This document shows positions 46,098 to 54,407 of a stretch of DNA of 64,000 nucleotides, in pieces. The DNA comes from Dickeya fangzhongdai (GTDB lineage: Bacteria; Pseudomonadota; Gammaproteobacteria; Enterobacterales; Enterobacteriaceae): positions 1,364,001 through 1,428,000 of the forward strand of contig NZ_CP025003.1 of NCBI RefSeq assembly GCF_002812485.1, in the 5' to 3' direction. Position 1 is the stretch's first letter. Each line of letters begins with the position of its first letter. The notes under the pieces were generated by a model. The model was not told the origin of the DNA. It made no database searches and saw only the letters and a list, made by a program, of their open reading frames with translations. A program made the translations under genes and the position numbers.

Positions 46098-46135
46098 GGT
46101 TGTTCCTCATATACAGATATCCCGTGTTAACGGGG

Positions 46136-46810
46136 TTATTGTGCCTCAACAGACAGTATAAAGCGCTGGAACAACATCGGCAGATTCGGCTCCAGCCAGC
46201 TCCGGCCGGCAATGTCTTCGCCTTGCCAGGCTTGCAGAATGTGTTCTGGCGTTAACTGAGCCATGGCGAGGCGGGCCAGCGGCGCATAGCTGAGATGCCA
46301 GGGCTCAATGGCGATGCCGCCGCTGTCCTGCGCGAACGGCCGGTAAAAGCCGAATGCGGCCATGTGTTGCGTCAGCCAGTCGCTGAGTTCGGCAAAATAA
46401 CCGCCCGGCTGATATTCCCATGGTTCCAGCTGCAGTTTTTGGTCGGCGGGCAAGCGGTCGGGGTCATAAATATCCAGGTCGCTGCCCCAGTGGTGACGGC
46501 TGCCGCCCGGCAGCGCCGACCAGCGCAGGATCGCCTCGCAACGCGCGCCTTCGTCCAGCGCGAGGGCGTCTAGCGGCTGGCTGTGTTGATCCAGCAACGG
46601 GCGCTGACCGGTAAACTTGCCGTTCCAGATTTGCCGCTGACGCTCGAAATCCCGAAACGTACTGGCGGGTTGCAGGTTGAATCCATCTTGCCGCGCCGCC
46701 TGCTGCATGGCCGTAAACGCCGCGACCGCTTCAGGTTGCAGGCGATGCGACCCGCTTAACGTCACCAGATGATGGGCGCTTTTGCCGGTCAGACAGGCGG
46801 AAGACATCAT
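46136..46810 (-). CDS. M15-family D-alanyl-D-alanine / L,D-carboxypeptidase-like protein
   Basis: A 224-residue VanY-type (peptidase M15B) protein. The zinc motif [13 protein letters not shown] (pattern S-x-H-x-x-G-x-x-x-D) is near residue 105-117, and the second ligand set EPWHLSY near 177. STFRDFERQ near residue 56 is another family signature. No signal peptide is obvious, so a cytoplasmic role on muropeptides is possible. The ATG at 46810 overlaps the dapE stop by four bases (ATGA), so it is translationally coupled to dapE. E. coli has no gene here. It matters because both products concern peptidoglycan peptides: DapE makes the precursor of diaminopimelate. Confidence 0.85.
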   Translation of the reverse strand: MMSSACLTGKSAHHLVTLSGSHRLQPEAVAAFTAMQQAARQDGFNLQPASTFRDFERQRQIWNGKFTGQRPLLDQHSQPLDALALDEGARCEAILRWSALPGGSRHHWGSDLDIYDPDRLPADQKLQLEPWEYQPGGYFAELSDWLTQHMAAFGFYRPFAQDSGGIAIEPWHLSYAPLARLAMAQLTPEHILQAWQGEDIAGRSWLEPNLPMLFQRFILSVEAQ

Positions 46811-47934
46811 GCGATCAATTGCTCCATAACGCGTTGATACATGCGGCTCAGTAGTTGCAGGTCGGCGGCGCTGACGCACTCGTTCACTTTATGAATCGTG
46901 GCGTTGACCGGCCCCAGCTCCACCACCTGTGCGCCCATGCGGGCAATAAAGCGACCATCCGAGGTGCCGCCGGTAGTCAGGAGCTGTGGGGTGATTTCAC
47001 TGTAGTGTTCAACGGCGTTGACCACCGCATCCACCAGTTCGCCGCGGCCGGTCAGGAACGGATGACCGGACAGTTGCCATTCCAGCGTGTAGTTAAGCTG
47101 GTGACGATCAAGCAGAGCTTTGACCTGCTGTTTAATTAGCTCATCGGTCAGCTCAGTGCTAAAGCGGAAATTGAATTGCACGTATAGCTCGCCGGGAATG
47201 ACGTTATTGCTGCCGGTGCCGGCGTTAATGTTGGCTATCTGCATGCTGGTAGGCGGGAAGAATTCGTTGCCCTGGTCCCAGACGGTCGCCACCAGTTCAT
47301 TCAGCGCCGGCATGGCCCGATGCACCGGATTGTCCGCCAGATGCGGATAAGCGACATGACCCTGAACGCCGTGAATCCGCAGATTGGCGGTGATAGAGCC
47401 GCGCCGGCCGTTTTTCACCACATCGCCGACCCGATCGGTACTGGACGGTTCGCCGACCAGGCAGTAGTCCAGCCGCTCCTGACGCGCCATCAGCGTTTCC
47501 ACGACCTTGACGGTGCCGTTGACGGCGCTGGCTTCCTCGTCGGAAGTAATAAGAAACGCCAGTCGACCCTGATGATTGGGGTGCGCAGCGACAAAACGCT
47601 CCGCCGCCACTACCATTGCCGCCAGCGAGCCTTTCATGTCCGCCGCGCCGCGACCGTACAACATGCCGTCACGAATAGCGGGTTCAAACGGCGGCGTCTG
47701 CCACTGGTTGTTATCACCGACAGGCACTACGTCGGTATGACCGGCGAACGCCAGCGTTTTTCCCTGACCGCGCCAGGCCCAGAAATTTTGGGTATCGCCG
47801 AAATCCAGCTTTTCGACGATGAAGCCGATGGCCTGCAGGCGTTCAATTATGAGCGCCTGGCAGCCGGCGTCATCCGGACTAAGAGACGGGCGTTTGATGA
47901 GCTGCTGGGCCAGTTCAATTACCGGGCAAGACAT
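46807..47934 (-). CDS. dapE: Succinyl-diaminopimelate desuccinylase DapE
   Basis: Di-zinc M20 hydrolase releasing L,L-diaminopimelate for lysine and murein. The ATG at 47934 ([20 protein letters not shown]), with GGAG ten bases upstream, gives 375 residues, as in E. coli; an upstream extension is unsupported. Metal and catalytic residues are seen in FAGHTDVVP (His, Asp near 66-68), [11 protein letters not shown] (Asp near 100), ITSDEEASA (Glu pair near 134) and ATIHKVNE (His near 349). Its first codons overlap the yffB 3' end by 20 bases, and its stop overlaps the M15 peptidase gene. Confidence 0.97.
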   Translation of the reverse strand: MSCPVIELAQQLIKRPSLSPDDAGCQALIIERLQAIGFIVEKLDFGDTQNFWAWRGQGKTLAFAGHTDVVPVGDNNQWQTPPFEPAIRDGMLYGRGAADMKGSLAAMVVAAERFVAAHPNHQGRLAFLITSDEEASAVNGTVKVVETLMARQERLDYCLVGEPSSTDRVGDVVKNGRRGSITANLRIHGVQGHVAYPHLADNPVHRAMPALNELVATVWDQGNEFFPPTSMQIANINAGTGSNNVIPGELYVQFNFRFSTELTDELIKQQVKALLDRHQLNYTLEWQLSGHPFLTGRGELVDAVVNAVEHYSEITPQLLTTGGTSDGRFIARMGAQVVELGPVNATIHKVNECVSAADLQLLSRMYQRVMEQLIA

Positions 47935-48298
47935 GTGAGCTGTTCTCCGTAAAAAAGTGCTGATAGCTGTCGTCGCTGAAACCGAGCAGGGTTTTTCCGT
48001 CATCAGTCTCCAGCAGCGGGCGTTTGATCGACGCGGGTTGCTCCAGCATAACAGCTTTTGCCGCCGCTTCATTGTCGATGGTGTTACGGTACGCTTCTTC
48101 CAGTTTACGCCAGGTGGTGCCCCGGGTATTCAGCAGCGGTTGCCAGCCTGTGCGATCGATAAAGGATTGCAGGCGTTCCTCTTCCAGCCCGTCGACCCGA
48201 TAGTCATGAAAACGGTAGTCAATCTGATGGTCTTCCAGCCAGCGACGGGCCTTTTTTATGGTGTCGCAATTCTTAATGCCGTACAGGATGATGGCCAT
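47915..48298 (-). CDS. yffB: ArsC/Spx-family protein YffB
   Basis: A 127-residue thioredoxin-fold protein. The family motif [16 protein letters not shown] puts a single cysteine near residue 11, and TRGTTWRKL and IKRPLLE follow as in E. coli YffB. Glutathione-dependent thiol chemistry has been proposed for the E. coli protein; the substrate is unknown. It overlaps dapE by 20 bases, so yffB-dapE-M15 gene form an operon. Second ArsC-like gene of this window (compare yfgD). Confidence 0.92.
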   Translation of the reverse strand: MAIILYGIKNCDTIKKARRWLEDHQIDYRFHDYRVDGLEEERLQSFIDRTGWQPLLNTRGTTWRKLEEAYRNTIDNEAAAKAVMLEQPASIKRPLLETDDGKTLLGFSDDSYQHFFTENSSHVLPGN

Positions 48299-48485
48299 AT
48301 GTTTAAAATCCGTTATTTTTCATGTCATAAGGGAAAAAAAGCATACAACATAAACGCCGGATACGGCAGAGTATTAAAATTATCTTAAGAAATCATGGGG
48401 TTGAGTTGGTTGGCTATGTTGCGGAAATGCGAAAGAGAGCACATTTTTGCGCCCCAAAGTCTTTATCTTGGTCAAAAAAGAAGCG

Positions 48486-48491
48486 TATAAT
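48486..48491 (+). promoter_or_regulatory. -10 box of ypfM
   Basis: Consensus TATAAT 38 bases upstream of the ypfM start. The upstream TTGGTC is too close (12 bases) to be a standard -35, so the -35 element is uncertain. Confidence 0.55.
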
Positions 48492-48529
48492 AACCCCGTA
48501 AGACAACAAATCTCTAAGGAGCTACCATC

Positions 48530-48589
48530 ATGATCGAAGTCGAACTCAACAACTGGAAAAGCTTCATCGACGCAATGCTGCGTAAGTAA
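48530..48589 (+). CDS. ypfM: YpfM small protein, 19 residues
   Basis: Reading frame ATG to TAA encoding MIEVELNNWKSFIDAMLRK, very like E. coli YpfM (same length, shared MIE-EL-NWK-FI--MLRK pattern). TAAGGAG lies seven bases upstream, a -10 TATAAT is in place, and a strong terminator follows, so this is a stand-alone small gene. The predicted peptide is a short amphipathic helix. Its function is unknown. It is below the usual length cut-off for gene callers. Confidence 0.92.
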   Translation: MIEVELNNWKSFIDAMLRK

Positions 48590-48663
48590 TTGCTGATGTA
48601 TTTAGACTAGTACAATTTCATTTACTGTCATTAGTCACCAGGTCCCTAATTGAGTATCACCAA

Positions 48664-48693
48664 AGCAGCAATCCACGGGTTGCTGCTTTTTTT
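48664..48693 (+). terminator. Rho-independent terminator of ypfM
   Basis: Stem AGCAGCAA / TTGCTGCT, eight-base loop, then seven T, 75 bases after the ypfM stop. Confidence 0.93.
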
Positions 48694-48934
48694 ATGTGAT
48701 AAAAACTGGTTTTAATAGGCTGATTTTTAAAAATTAATTTTCGCTTAAGGTGAGTGTGTTATTCATAAACTCCCGCGTTTTACCCCGTTTTTTTCTTCTC
48801 ATTTTTGTGACGAATCTCTCAATTTTTCGCTCATGTTTTTCGATCTGCTGCCGGGGATGACGCTGGCTAAATGAGGAAGCCTGAGTAAATAAAAGAGGCT
48901 ATTATTTGCCTTTGCCTGTCTGTGCGAACGTGAC

Positions 48935-49633
48935 TCATTGACCCAAAGCAAAGCGTGCCGCTGCCAGCGCGTGCAGTTGCGTGGTATCCAACTGCGGAAT
49001 CATCACATCATCCGGGCGGATCAATAGCGGTAATTCAGTACACCCTAATATCACGCCCTGCGCGCCGTTTTGCTGCAGATCGGCAATGATGCGGCAGAGA
49101 ACCTGACGAGATTCATCGCGAATCTGCCCAAGGCAGAGTTCATCGAAAATGATGCGATTGATTTCATCACGTTGTAGCGGGTCGGGTATCAGCACCCGGA
49201 TGCCGAAACGCTCAGTCAGGCGGCCGCGATAGAAGCTCTGTTCCATGGTATAGCGGGTGCCCAGCAGCGCGACGGTGGCGAGTTGTTGCCGCTGTATTTC
49301 GGCCGCGGCGGCGTCAGCGATATGGATTATTGGCAACTGACAACGCTGTTCGACCTGGTCGGCGACTTTATGCATGGTGTTGGTACAGATGACAATGGCA
49401 TCTGCGCCAGCCTGCTTCAGCCCGATGGCGGCCTGTGACAAGTAATCGGCCGCGGCCTCCCAGTCGCCGGAAGACTGCATTTTTTCGATATCATAAAAAT
49501 CAACGCTATGCAGCAGCAACCGGGCGGAATGCAGCCCACCTAATGTCTCTTTCACATATTGATTGATGATACGGTAATAAGGCAGGGTCGACTCCCAGCT
49601 CATACCGCCAAGTAACCCCAGCATTTTCTGCAT
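48935..49633 (-). CDS. ygeA: Aspartate/glutamate racemase family protein YgeA
   Basis: A 232-residue cofactor-independent amino-acid racemase. The two catalytic cysteines are in VICTNTMHKVAD near residue 83 and LGCTELPLL near 196. LGLLGGMSWESTLPYY near the N-terminus and LLGTRYTMEQSFYRGRL (one motif) match E. coli YgeA, a broad-specificity amino-acid racemase (homoserine best). In E. coli ygeA is next to araE; here it stands alone between ypfM and cspE. D-amino acids made by it could go to the cell wall or signalling, which is inference. Confidence 0.92.
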   Translation of the reverse strand: MQKMLGLLGGMSWESTLPYYRIINQYVKETLGGLHSARLLLHSVDFYDIEKMQSSGDWEAAADYLSQAAIGLKQAGADAIVICTNTMHKVADQVEQRCQLPIIHIADAAAAEIQRQQLATVALLGTRYTMEQSFYRGRLTERFGIRVLIPDPLQRDEINRIIFDELCLGQIRDESRQVLCRIIADLQQNGAQGVILGCTELPLLIRPDDVMIPQLDTTQLHALAAARFALGQ

Positions 49634-49849
49634 AGTTGTTTGGGATGACCAAAAAAAGTGGCTAACTGCGTGTAAGATACCAAATAATGCGGTTGTGGCT
49701 TATAAATATGCGGAGTGAATGGAGTCAGTTCGCTTTTTTATCATGTTTTATCACTTTTTGGTGATGTTCGGCTGGACAAATGCGCCGCTACTTGCTGTAC
49801 TGTATTTGACACAGATTTTGTGTCGTTCATTCATGTAAAGGTAAGTTTG

Positions 49850-50059
49850 ATGTCTAAGATTAAAGGTAGCGTTAAGTGGTTTAATGAGTCCAAAGGATTC
49901 GGTTTCATTACTCCGGAAGATGGCAGCAAGGACGTATTCGTTCACTTCTCTGCTATCCAGAGCAACGGTTTCAAAACCCTGGCTGAAGGTCAGCGCGTAG
50001 AGTTTGAAATCACCAGCGGCGCTAAAGGACCTTCTGCTGCTAACGTTATCGCTATTTAA
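49850..50059 (+). CDS. cspE: Cold-shock-family protein CspE
   Basis: A 69-residue CspA-family RNA chaperone. RNP1 KGFGFIT and RNP2 VFVHF are intact, and the sequence differs from E. coli CspE at only a few positions (for example GSVKWF, AIQSNGF). Transcription antitermination and RNA melting are the known roles. The 5' region contains the inverted repeat GACACA-GATTT-TGTGTC (49808-49824), 26 bases before the ATG, which may be a leader hairpin or operator. The gene order cspE-crcB is conserved with E. coli. Confidence 0.97.
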   Translation: MSKIKGSVKWFNESKGFGFITPEDGSKDVFVHFSAIQSNGFKTLAEGQRVEFEITSGAKGPSAANVIAI

Positions 50060-50075
50060 TTATACCGATTTCCTG

Positions 50076-50101
50076 AAAAACCCGCCTGATGGCGGGTTTT
50101 T
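50076..50101. terminator. Bidirectional terminator between cspE and crcB
   Basis: Stem AAAACCCGCC / GGCGGGTTTT, loop TGAT, with T-rich and A-rich flanks so that it can work for both convergent genes. Confidence 0.93.
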
Positions 50102-50127
50102 ATTTTGTATCTTCTTTATCCCATCTC

Positions 50128-50511
50128 TCAGTGGGCGCTCAGCCAGCCTACCAGCGCAAACGCCAGCGCCGTCATGATCAGTGAACCGAGCAGATTGAGC
50201 AGCAAATTGAACAGCGCTGCGGCCCATTCGCCGCTCTGCAGCAGGGCAATCATTTCGTAGGAAAAAGTCGAGAACGTTGTCAGCCCGCCGCAAAAACCGG
50301 TTGTGAGCAACAGTTTCCAGTGTGGCGGAAGGTCGGGCTGGCGCATGAAATAGCTCATGGCCGCGCCGATAATGAAGGCGCCGATCAGGTTGGCCAGCAG
50401 TGTGCCGGCGGGAATCTGGGGAAACAGGTTATTAAAGCGCACGCTGAGTTGCCAGCGCGCGACGCTGCCAATCCCGCCGCCAATAAAAACAGCAAGTAAC
50501 GTACTATACAT
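50128..50511 (-). CDS. crcB: Fluoride ion channel CrcB (Fluc)
   Basis: A 127-residue, four-helix inner-membrane protein that exports fluoride as an antiparallel dimer. The ATG at 50511 ([20 protein letters not shown]) follows AAGGTGA. Family blocks are [10 protein letters not shown] near residue 11-20, [11 protein letters not shown] near 37-47 with the pore asparagine, and [15 protein letters not shown] near 70-84 with the phenylalanine box. It lies directly downstream of a fluoride riboswitch. Confidence 0.97.
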   Translation of the reverse strand: MYSTLLAVFIGGGIGSVARWQLSVRFNNLFPQIPAGTLLANLIGAFIIGAAMSYFMRQPDLPPHWKLLLTTGFCGGLTTFSTFSYEMIALLQSGEWAAALFNLLLNLLGSLIMTALAFALVGWLSAH

Positions 50512-50573
50512 AGTCACCTTTTCATTCAAGGGTAAGTTGGGCTAATCTCGAAAGGGCACGCCCGATTGAGGGA

Positions 50574-50621
50574 CTCGTAGACATCATCAGCCGAAGGCGG
50601 TTATGGAGGAATGTCATCTCC
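50574..50621 (-). ncRNA. Fluoride riboswitch (crcB motif)
   Basis: Reading the minus strand from 50621: GGAGATGACATTCCTCC, then ATAACCGCC, a short loop, and GGCTGATGATGTCTACG. This agrees with the crcB RNA motif and is nearly identical to the well-studied Pseudomonas syringae aptamer. The pseudoknot pair GACAT / ATGTC here replaces GGCAT / ATGCC there, a compensatory change that supports the fold. The aptamer ends 62 bases before the crcB start. The downstream stretch can form GGGC-GT-GCCC followed by TTT, a possible expression platform. Confidence 0.95.
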
Positions 50622-50718
50622 GTTACTGGCTATTAAAGTTTACCCGCATGCCGATGTTTTTTATAGCCGTGGTAGTTTTACCAAATGTATCCGCCTGTTA
50701 TGTATGAAGGAGCCAGAT

Positions 50719-51507
50719 ATGAAAGTGGCGCTCGGCCAGTTTGCCGTGCAACGTCTATGGCAGGATAACGCCCAGACTTGCATAACATTAATGGCTCAGG
50801 CGGCGTCCGCCGGGGCTGATCTGCTGGTGCTGCCGGAGGCGGTGCTGGCGCGAGACAACACGGACCCGGAATGGGGCGTCGGTTGCGCCCAGCCGATCAC
50901 CGGCCCGTTTGTCAGCCAGTTGCTGACCGCCAGCCAGTCGCTGGATATCAGCGTGGTGTTTACCCTGCATACTCCGGCGGCGGATGGGCGTGTGCACAAT
51001 ACGCTGTTGGTTATCCGGCGAGGCGAAGTGTTGGTTCATTACCACAAGCTGCATTTGTATGACGCTTTTACGGTGCAGGAGTCTCGACGGGTGACGCCGG
51101 GAACGGCCCTGCCGCCGGTGGTGGAGGTGGCGGGAATGCGTGTCGGGCTGATGGTGTGCTACGACATCCGTTTCGCCGAGATGGCGCGCCAACTGGCGGT
51201 CAACGGCGCCGATGTGCTGGTAGTGCCGGCGGCCTGGGTGAAAGGCCCGCAGAAGGAAGCGCACTGGGAATTGCTGGCCCGGACCCGGGCGCTGGAGAAC
51301 ACCTGTTATCTGGTGGCGACAGGGGAGTGTAGCGACAGGAATATCGGCAATAGCATGGTGGTGGACCCGATGGGCGTGGTTATCGCCCAGGCTGCCGAAC
51401 AGCCTGAATTGCTGCTGGCGGAACTGAAGCTGGAGCGTATTCAAGCTGTTCGTCGCCAGTTACCTGTGCTGCATCACAACCGTTTTAAGCCGCCTGTACT
51501 ACGATAA
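50719..51507 (+). CDS. ybeM: Nitrilase-family amidase YbeM (deaminated glutathione amidase type)
   Basis: A 262-residue carbon-nitrogen hydrolase. The ATG at 50719 (MKVALGQFAVQRLWQDNAQ) has AAGGAG six bases upstream; an upstream frame runs through the riboswitch region and is not coding. The catalytic Glu-Lys-Cys triad is seen in LVLPEAVLARD (near 40), HYHKLHLYDAF (near 109) and GLMVCYDIRFAEMA (cysteine near 147). The family hydrolyses deaminated glutathione, a repair reaction. E. coli K-12 has a truncated copy at this place; here the gene appears intact. Divergent from crcB. Confidence 0.92.
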   Translation: MKVALGQFAVQRLWQDNAQTCITLMAQAASAGADLLVLPEAVLARDNTDPEWGVGCAQPITGPFVSQLLTASQSLDISVVFTLHTPAADGRVHNTLLVIRRGEVLVHYHKLHLYDAFTVQESRRVTPGTALPPVVEVAGMRVGLMVCYDIRFAEMARQLAVNGADVLVVPAAWVKGPQKEAHWELLARTRALENTCYLVATGECSDRNIGNSMVVDPMGVVIAQAAEQPELLLAELKLERIQAVRRQLPVLHHNRFKPPVLR

Positions 51508-51660
51508 CAGCAAGGCATCACATGCCGGATAAAAACAGCGACTGGCGATGGGCGTCTTACTTTGTTACAGATGACCATTGCCTTATTCGGTGTATCGATT
51601 TAAAAAAGAGCGATGTAAAGCGCGCTGGCTTTTCCAGCTCACATCATCAGGTAGGTATGT

Positions 51661-51876
51661 ATGGAAGGTATCAGTATTGCCAAGCTCTTAGTGATTGGCG
51701 CCTTGATTGTTCTGCTGTTCGGCACCAATAAACTGCGCAGTCTGGGCAGCGATCTGGGTGCCGCTATCAAAGGCTTCAAGAAATCCATGAGTGATGAGCA
51801 GCCGGCGCCGGCGGCAAAATCTTCCGCTCAGGATGAACATCCAGCCGCTATCAGCGAAAATCGTCCTAAAGAATAA
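51661..51876 (+). CDS. tatE: Twin-arginine translocase subunit TatE
   Basis: A 71-residue TatA/TatE family protein: one N-terminal membrane helix ([18 protein letters not shown]), then the [24 protein letters not shown] amphipathic helix (two adjacent motifs), and a charged, proline/alanine-rich tail. It is a minor TatA-like pore component; main tat genes are elsewhere. Position between ybeM and lipA is as in E. coli. Confidence 0.95.
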   Translation: MEGISIAKLLVIGALIVLLFGTNKLRSLGSDLGAAIKGFKKSMSDEQPAPAAKSSAQDEHPAAISENRPKE

Positions 51877-51904
51877 TTATCAGCGCTGACAGGCATCAAA
51901 ATAA

Positions 51905-51933
51905 AAAAGCGGAGGGCTTTGCCATCCGCTTTT
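51905..51933. terminator. Bidirectional terminator between tatE and lipA
   Basis: Stem AAAAGCGGA / TCCGCTTTT, extended by GGC / GCC inside, flanked by A and T runs, between convergent genes. Confidence 0.9.
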
Positions 51934-51981
51934 TGTGTTGCTCGTGTCATTTTGTAAGGGGATGTTGCAGGCTGTAGCCCG

Positions 51982-52947
51982 TTATTTCACCTCAATCCCT
52001 TTGGCCTGCAAGTCGGCGTGGTAGGACGAACGAACGAACGGACCGCAGGCGGCGTGGGTAAAGCCCATCGCCAGCGCTTCCGCCTTCATTTCCTCAAATT
52101 CTTCCGGCGGCACATAACGTTGTACCGGCAGGTGGTGGCGGCTCGGCTGCAGGTACTGGCCCAGCGTCAGCATGGTCACGCCGTGGCGACGCAGATCGCG
52201 CATTACATCCAGAATTTCATCATTGGTCTCGCCCAGACCGACCATCAGACCGGACTTGGTCGGGATATTGGGATGCGCGGCTTTGAATTTTTCCAGCAGC
52301 TGCAACGACCATTCATAGTTGGCGCCAGGACGTACCTGGCGGTAGAGACGCGGCACGTTTTCCAGGTTGTGGTTAAATACGTCCGGCGGCGTGACGGTCA
52401 GAATATCCAGCGCCCGATCCATACGGCCACGGAAATCCGGCACCAGCGTTTCGATTCTGATGCTCGGGTTTTTACGACGAATGGCGCTGATGCAGTCGGC
52501 AAAATGCTGGGCGCCGCCGTCACGCAGGTCATCGCGGTCAACCGAGGTGATCACCACATAACGCAGCCCCATATCGTGAATGGTCTGAGCCAGTTTTTCC
52601 GGCTCGTTGGCATCCGGGGTCAGCGGGCGGCCGTGGGCGACATCGCAGAACGGGCAACGGCGGGTACAGATGGCGCCGAGGATCATGAACGTGGCGGTGC
52701 CGTGATTGAAGCACTCCGCCAGGTTAGGGCAGGATGCCTCTTCGCAAACCGAGTGCAGACCATTACGGCGCATGGCGTCCTTGATGCCCTGAATTCGGCT
52801 GGAGTCCGCAGGTAATTTGATTTTCATCCATTCCGGCTTGCGGAGCATCTCCTGACGCTCGGTGACGACGGTACGTACCGGGATCAGGGCCATTTTGTCT
52901 GCATCGCGGTATTTGACGCCACGTTCGATCTGAATCGGTTTACTCAT
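51982..52947 (-). CDS. lipA: Lipoyl synthase LipA
   Basis: Radical-SAM enzyme that inserts two sulfurs into octanoyl groups on lipoyl proteins. The 321-residue protein shows the auxiliary-cluster cysteines [12 protein letters not shown] (near residues 68-79), the SAM-cluster motif CTRRCPFCD (near 94-101) and the conserved C-terminal RSSYHAD serine that ligates the auxiliary cluster. The E. coli LysR gene ybeF between lipA and lipB is absent here; 180 AT-rich bases separate the two genes. Confidence 0.97.
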   Translation of the reverse strand: MSKPIQIERGVKYRDADKMALIPVRTVVTERQEMLRKPEWMKIKLPADSSRIQGIKDAMRRNGLHSVCEEASCPNLAECFNHGTATFMILGAICTRRCPFCDVAHGRPLTPDANEPEKLAQTIHDMGLRYVVITSVDRDDLRDGGAQHFADCISAIRRKNPSIRIETLVPDFRGRMDRALDILTVTPPDVFNHNLENVPRLYRQVRPGANYEWSLQLLEKFKAAHPNIPTKSGLMVGLGETNDEILDVMRDLRRHGVTMLTLGQYLQPSRHHLPVQRYVPPEEFEEMKAEALAMGFTHAACGPFVRSSYHADLQAKGIEVK

Positions 52948-53127
52948 GTTTGCGTAATTTCCAGTTCTGAATCGCTGTTATGAATTTATATAAAATTCAT
53001 TGGATTACGTGAGTTGTTAAACTTTTTTTTAAAAAGCTCACAAAATTATATCATCTTTGTCCGCCGACGAGCAGCCATTGAGGGACAAAATACAGAAATT
53101 ATGTAAATAAAATGTAATTTAACGGCG

Positions 53128-53901
53128 TCAGGATGCGTCTGGCGCGCTCAGCGGATGTGGGGCCCCTTGCTGCGACCAGTTCCACTCCAGCCATTCCTGC
53201 TGCCGGTAATCCAGCAGTTCCATAAACGCGTTCACCATCACTGGCGCGGTTTCGGCTACCGTTGCGCCGGGAACCTGTTCGCTAAGTTGAGTCATCGCCA
53301 TACCGGCATAGCCGCAAGGGTTGATGCGCAGGAAAGGGGACAGATCCATCGCAATGTTCAGCGCCAGCCCGTGAAACGAGCAGCCGTGACGGATGCGCAG
53401 GCCCAGTGAGCAGATTTTCCGTTCGCCGACGTAGACGCCGGGGGCGTCGGGGCGGGCGTGTGCGTCAACGGCGTAATGCGCCAGCGTATTGACGACGGTA
53501 TTTTCGATAGCGGTTACCAACTGACGTACGCCAACTTTGCGACGTTTGATATCGATCAGCACATACATCACCTGCTGACCGGGGCCGTGGTAGGTCACCT
53601 GACCGCCGCGATCGCTTTGAATCACCGGGATGTCGCCGGGCATCAGAACATGTTCGGCTTTGCCCGCCTGTCCCTGGGTAAAGACCGGCGGATGCTGCAC
53701 CAGCCACAATTCGTCAAAACTGTGGCTGTCCCGTTGTTCGGTAAAGGTATGCATGGCCTGTGATACCGGCTCGTAAGGCTGTACGCCCAACTGGCGCACT
53801 ATGATCGTGTCACTGACCATGATCGCGTCACGTACTATCATCGCATCACGTACTATCATCGTGTCACGTACTGTGATCGTATCCTGTTGCAAGAGTGTCA
53901 T
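53128..53901 (-). CDS. lipB: Octanoyltransferase LipB with repeat-expanded N-terminus
   Basis: Moves octanoyl from acyl carrier protein to lipoyl domains, before LipA. Catalytic features are intact: [29 protein letters not shown], the lysine in [23 protein letters not shown] (adjacent motifs) and the active cysteine in INPCGYAGM. The N-terminus is odd. E. coli LipB starts MYQDKILVRQLG; here the same start is followed by five six-residue units, [30 protein letters not shown], before QLGVQPYEP. The start is uncertain: ATG at 53901 or TTG at 53892 (equivalent to the E. coli TTG), neither with a good ribosome-binding site, and three internal ATG codons lie in the repeats. Confidence 0.93.
   Translation of the reverse strand: MTLLQQDTITVRDTMIVRDAMIVRDAIMVSDTIIVRQLGVQPYEPVSQAMHTFTEQRDSHSFDELWLVQHPPVFTQGQAGKAEHVLMPGDIPVIQSDRGGQVTYHGPGQQVMYVLIDIKRRKVGVRQLVTAIENTVVNTLAHYAVDAHARPDAPGVYVGERKICSLGLRIRHGCSFHGLALNIAMDLSPFLRINPCGYAGMAMTQLSEQVPGATVAETAPVMVNAFMELLDYRQQEWLEWNWSQQGAPHPLSAPDAS
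53794..53883 (-). repeat. In-frame 18-bp tandem array, five copies, in lipB
   Basis: Five head-to-tail 18-base units with coding-strand consensus GATRCGATSATAGTACGT (GATACGATCACAGTACGT, GATACGATGATAGTACGT, GATGCGATGATAGTACGT, GACGCGATCATGGTCAGT, GACACGATCATAGTGCGC). The frame is kept, each copy encoding D-T/A-[IM]-x-V-R/S. Confidence 0.93.
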
Positions 53902-54010
53902 CGTCGGGTGAAGAAAGAATGAGCGCAATTATAGCGGGGTGATGCTACAGCGAATAGCGGTTTCCTCGCTTGTCTCCGTATTAAGGAGACAAGGTCAGAG
54001 AGCGGCGGGC

Positions 54011-54274
54011 TTACAGCACCACACGTACAATATCGATGTTACCCAGTTCTTCGTACAGCGTTTCTACCTGCTCGATATGGGTGGCGATGATAGTAATCGA
54101 CACCGAATGGTAGTTGCCTTTGGTGCTGGGCTTGATTTGCGGGTTATAGTCGCCGGGAGCATGGCGCTGAACCACTTCCACAACCCGATCCACCAGCTCC
54201 GGTTTTGCCAGCCCCATGACCTTGTAGGTAAATGAGCATGGAAATTCAAGCAATTCGTTGAGTTTGGTTTTCAT
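54011..54274 (-). CDS. ybeD: DUF493 protein YbeD
   Basis: An 87-residue small alpha/beta protein with an ACT-like fold, DUF493 (UPF0250). The ATG at 54274 ([21 protein letters not shown]) follows GGAG by seven bases and gives the exact E. coli length. Role unknown; its fixed place between dacA and lipB suggests a link with one of them. Confidence 0.95.
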   Translation of the reverse strand: MKTKLNELLEFPCSFTYKVMGLAKPELVDRVVEVVQRHAPGDYNPQIKPSTKGNYHSVSITIIATHIEQVETLYEELGNIDIVRVVL

Positions 54275-54309
54275 GGCGACTCCAGAGTCATTCATTAGTA
54301 CAAAATTAT

Positions 54310-54331
54310 CACTCCCGCCGAAGCGGGAGTG
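54310..54331 (-). terminator. Terminator after dacA
   Basis: Nine-base perfect stem CACTCCCGC / GCGGGAGTG with tetraloop, followed on the minus strand by ATAATTTTG. It lies between dacA and ybeD. Confidence 0.8.
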
Positions 54332-54407
54332 TTAAGTATGACCGAAATCCTGTTGTTCGATCCTTAAGTGAGCAACATGAGGGCGGTTGCTCAGGATTCA
54401 AGGGGGA

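Noticed and set aside
49806..49834. sigma-70 promoter TTGACA / ATTCAT directly before cspE
   Set aside because: The -10 match is poor and the implied leader would be too short for a csp gene; the TTGACA overlaps an inverted repeat instead.
50611..50718. Longer ybeM starting at 50611
   Set aside because: The extension runs through the fluoride-riboswitch region, has no homology to the family, and the ATG at 50719 has a strong ribosome-binding site.
51522..51731. 69-codon frame overlapping the tatE start
   Set aside because: Different frame from tatE, no ribosome-binding site and no family resemblance.
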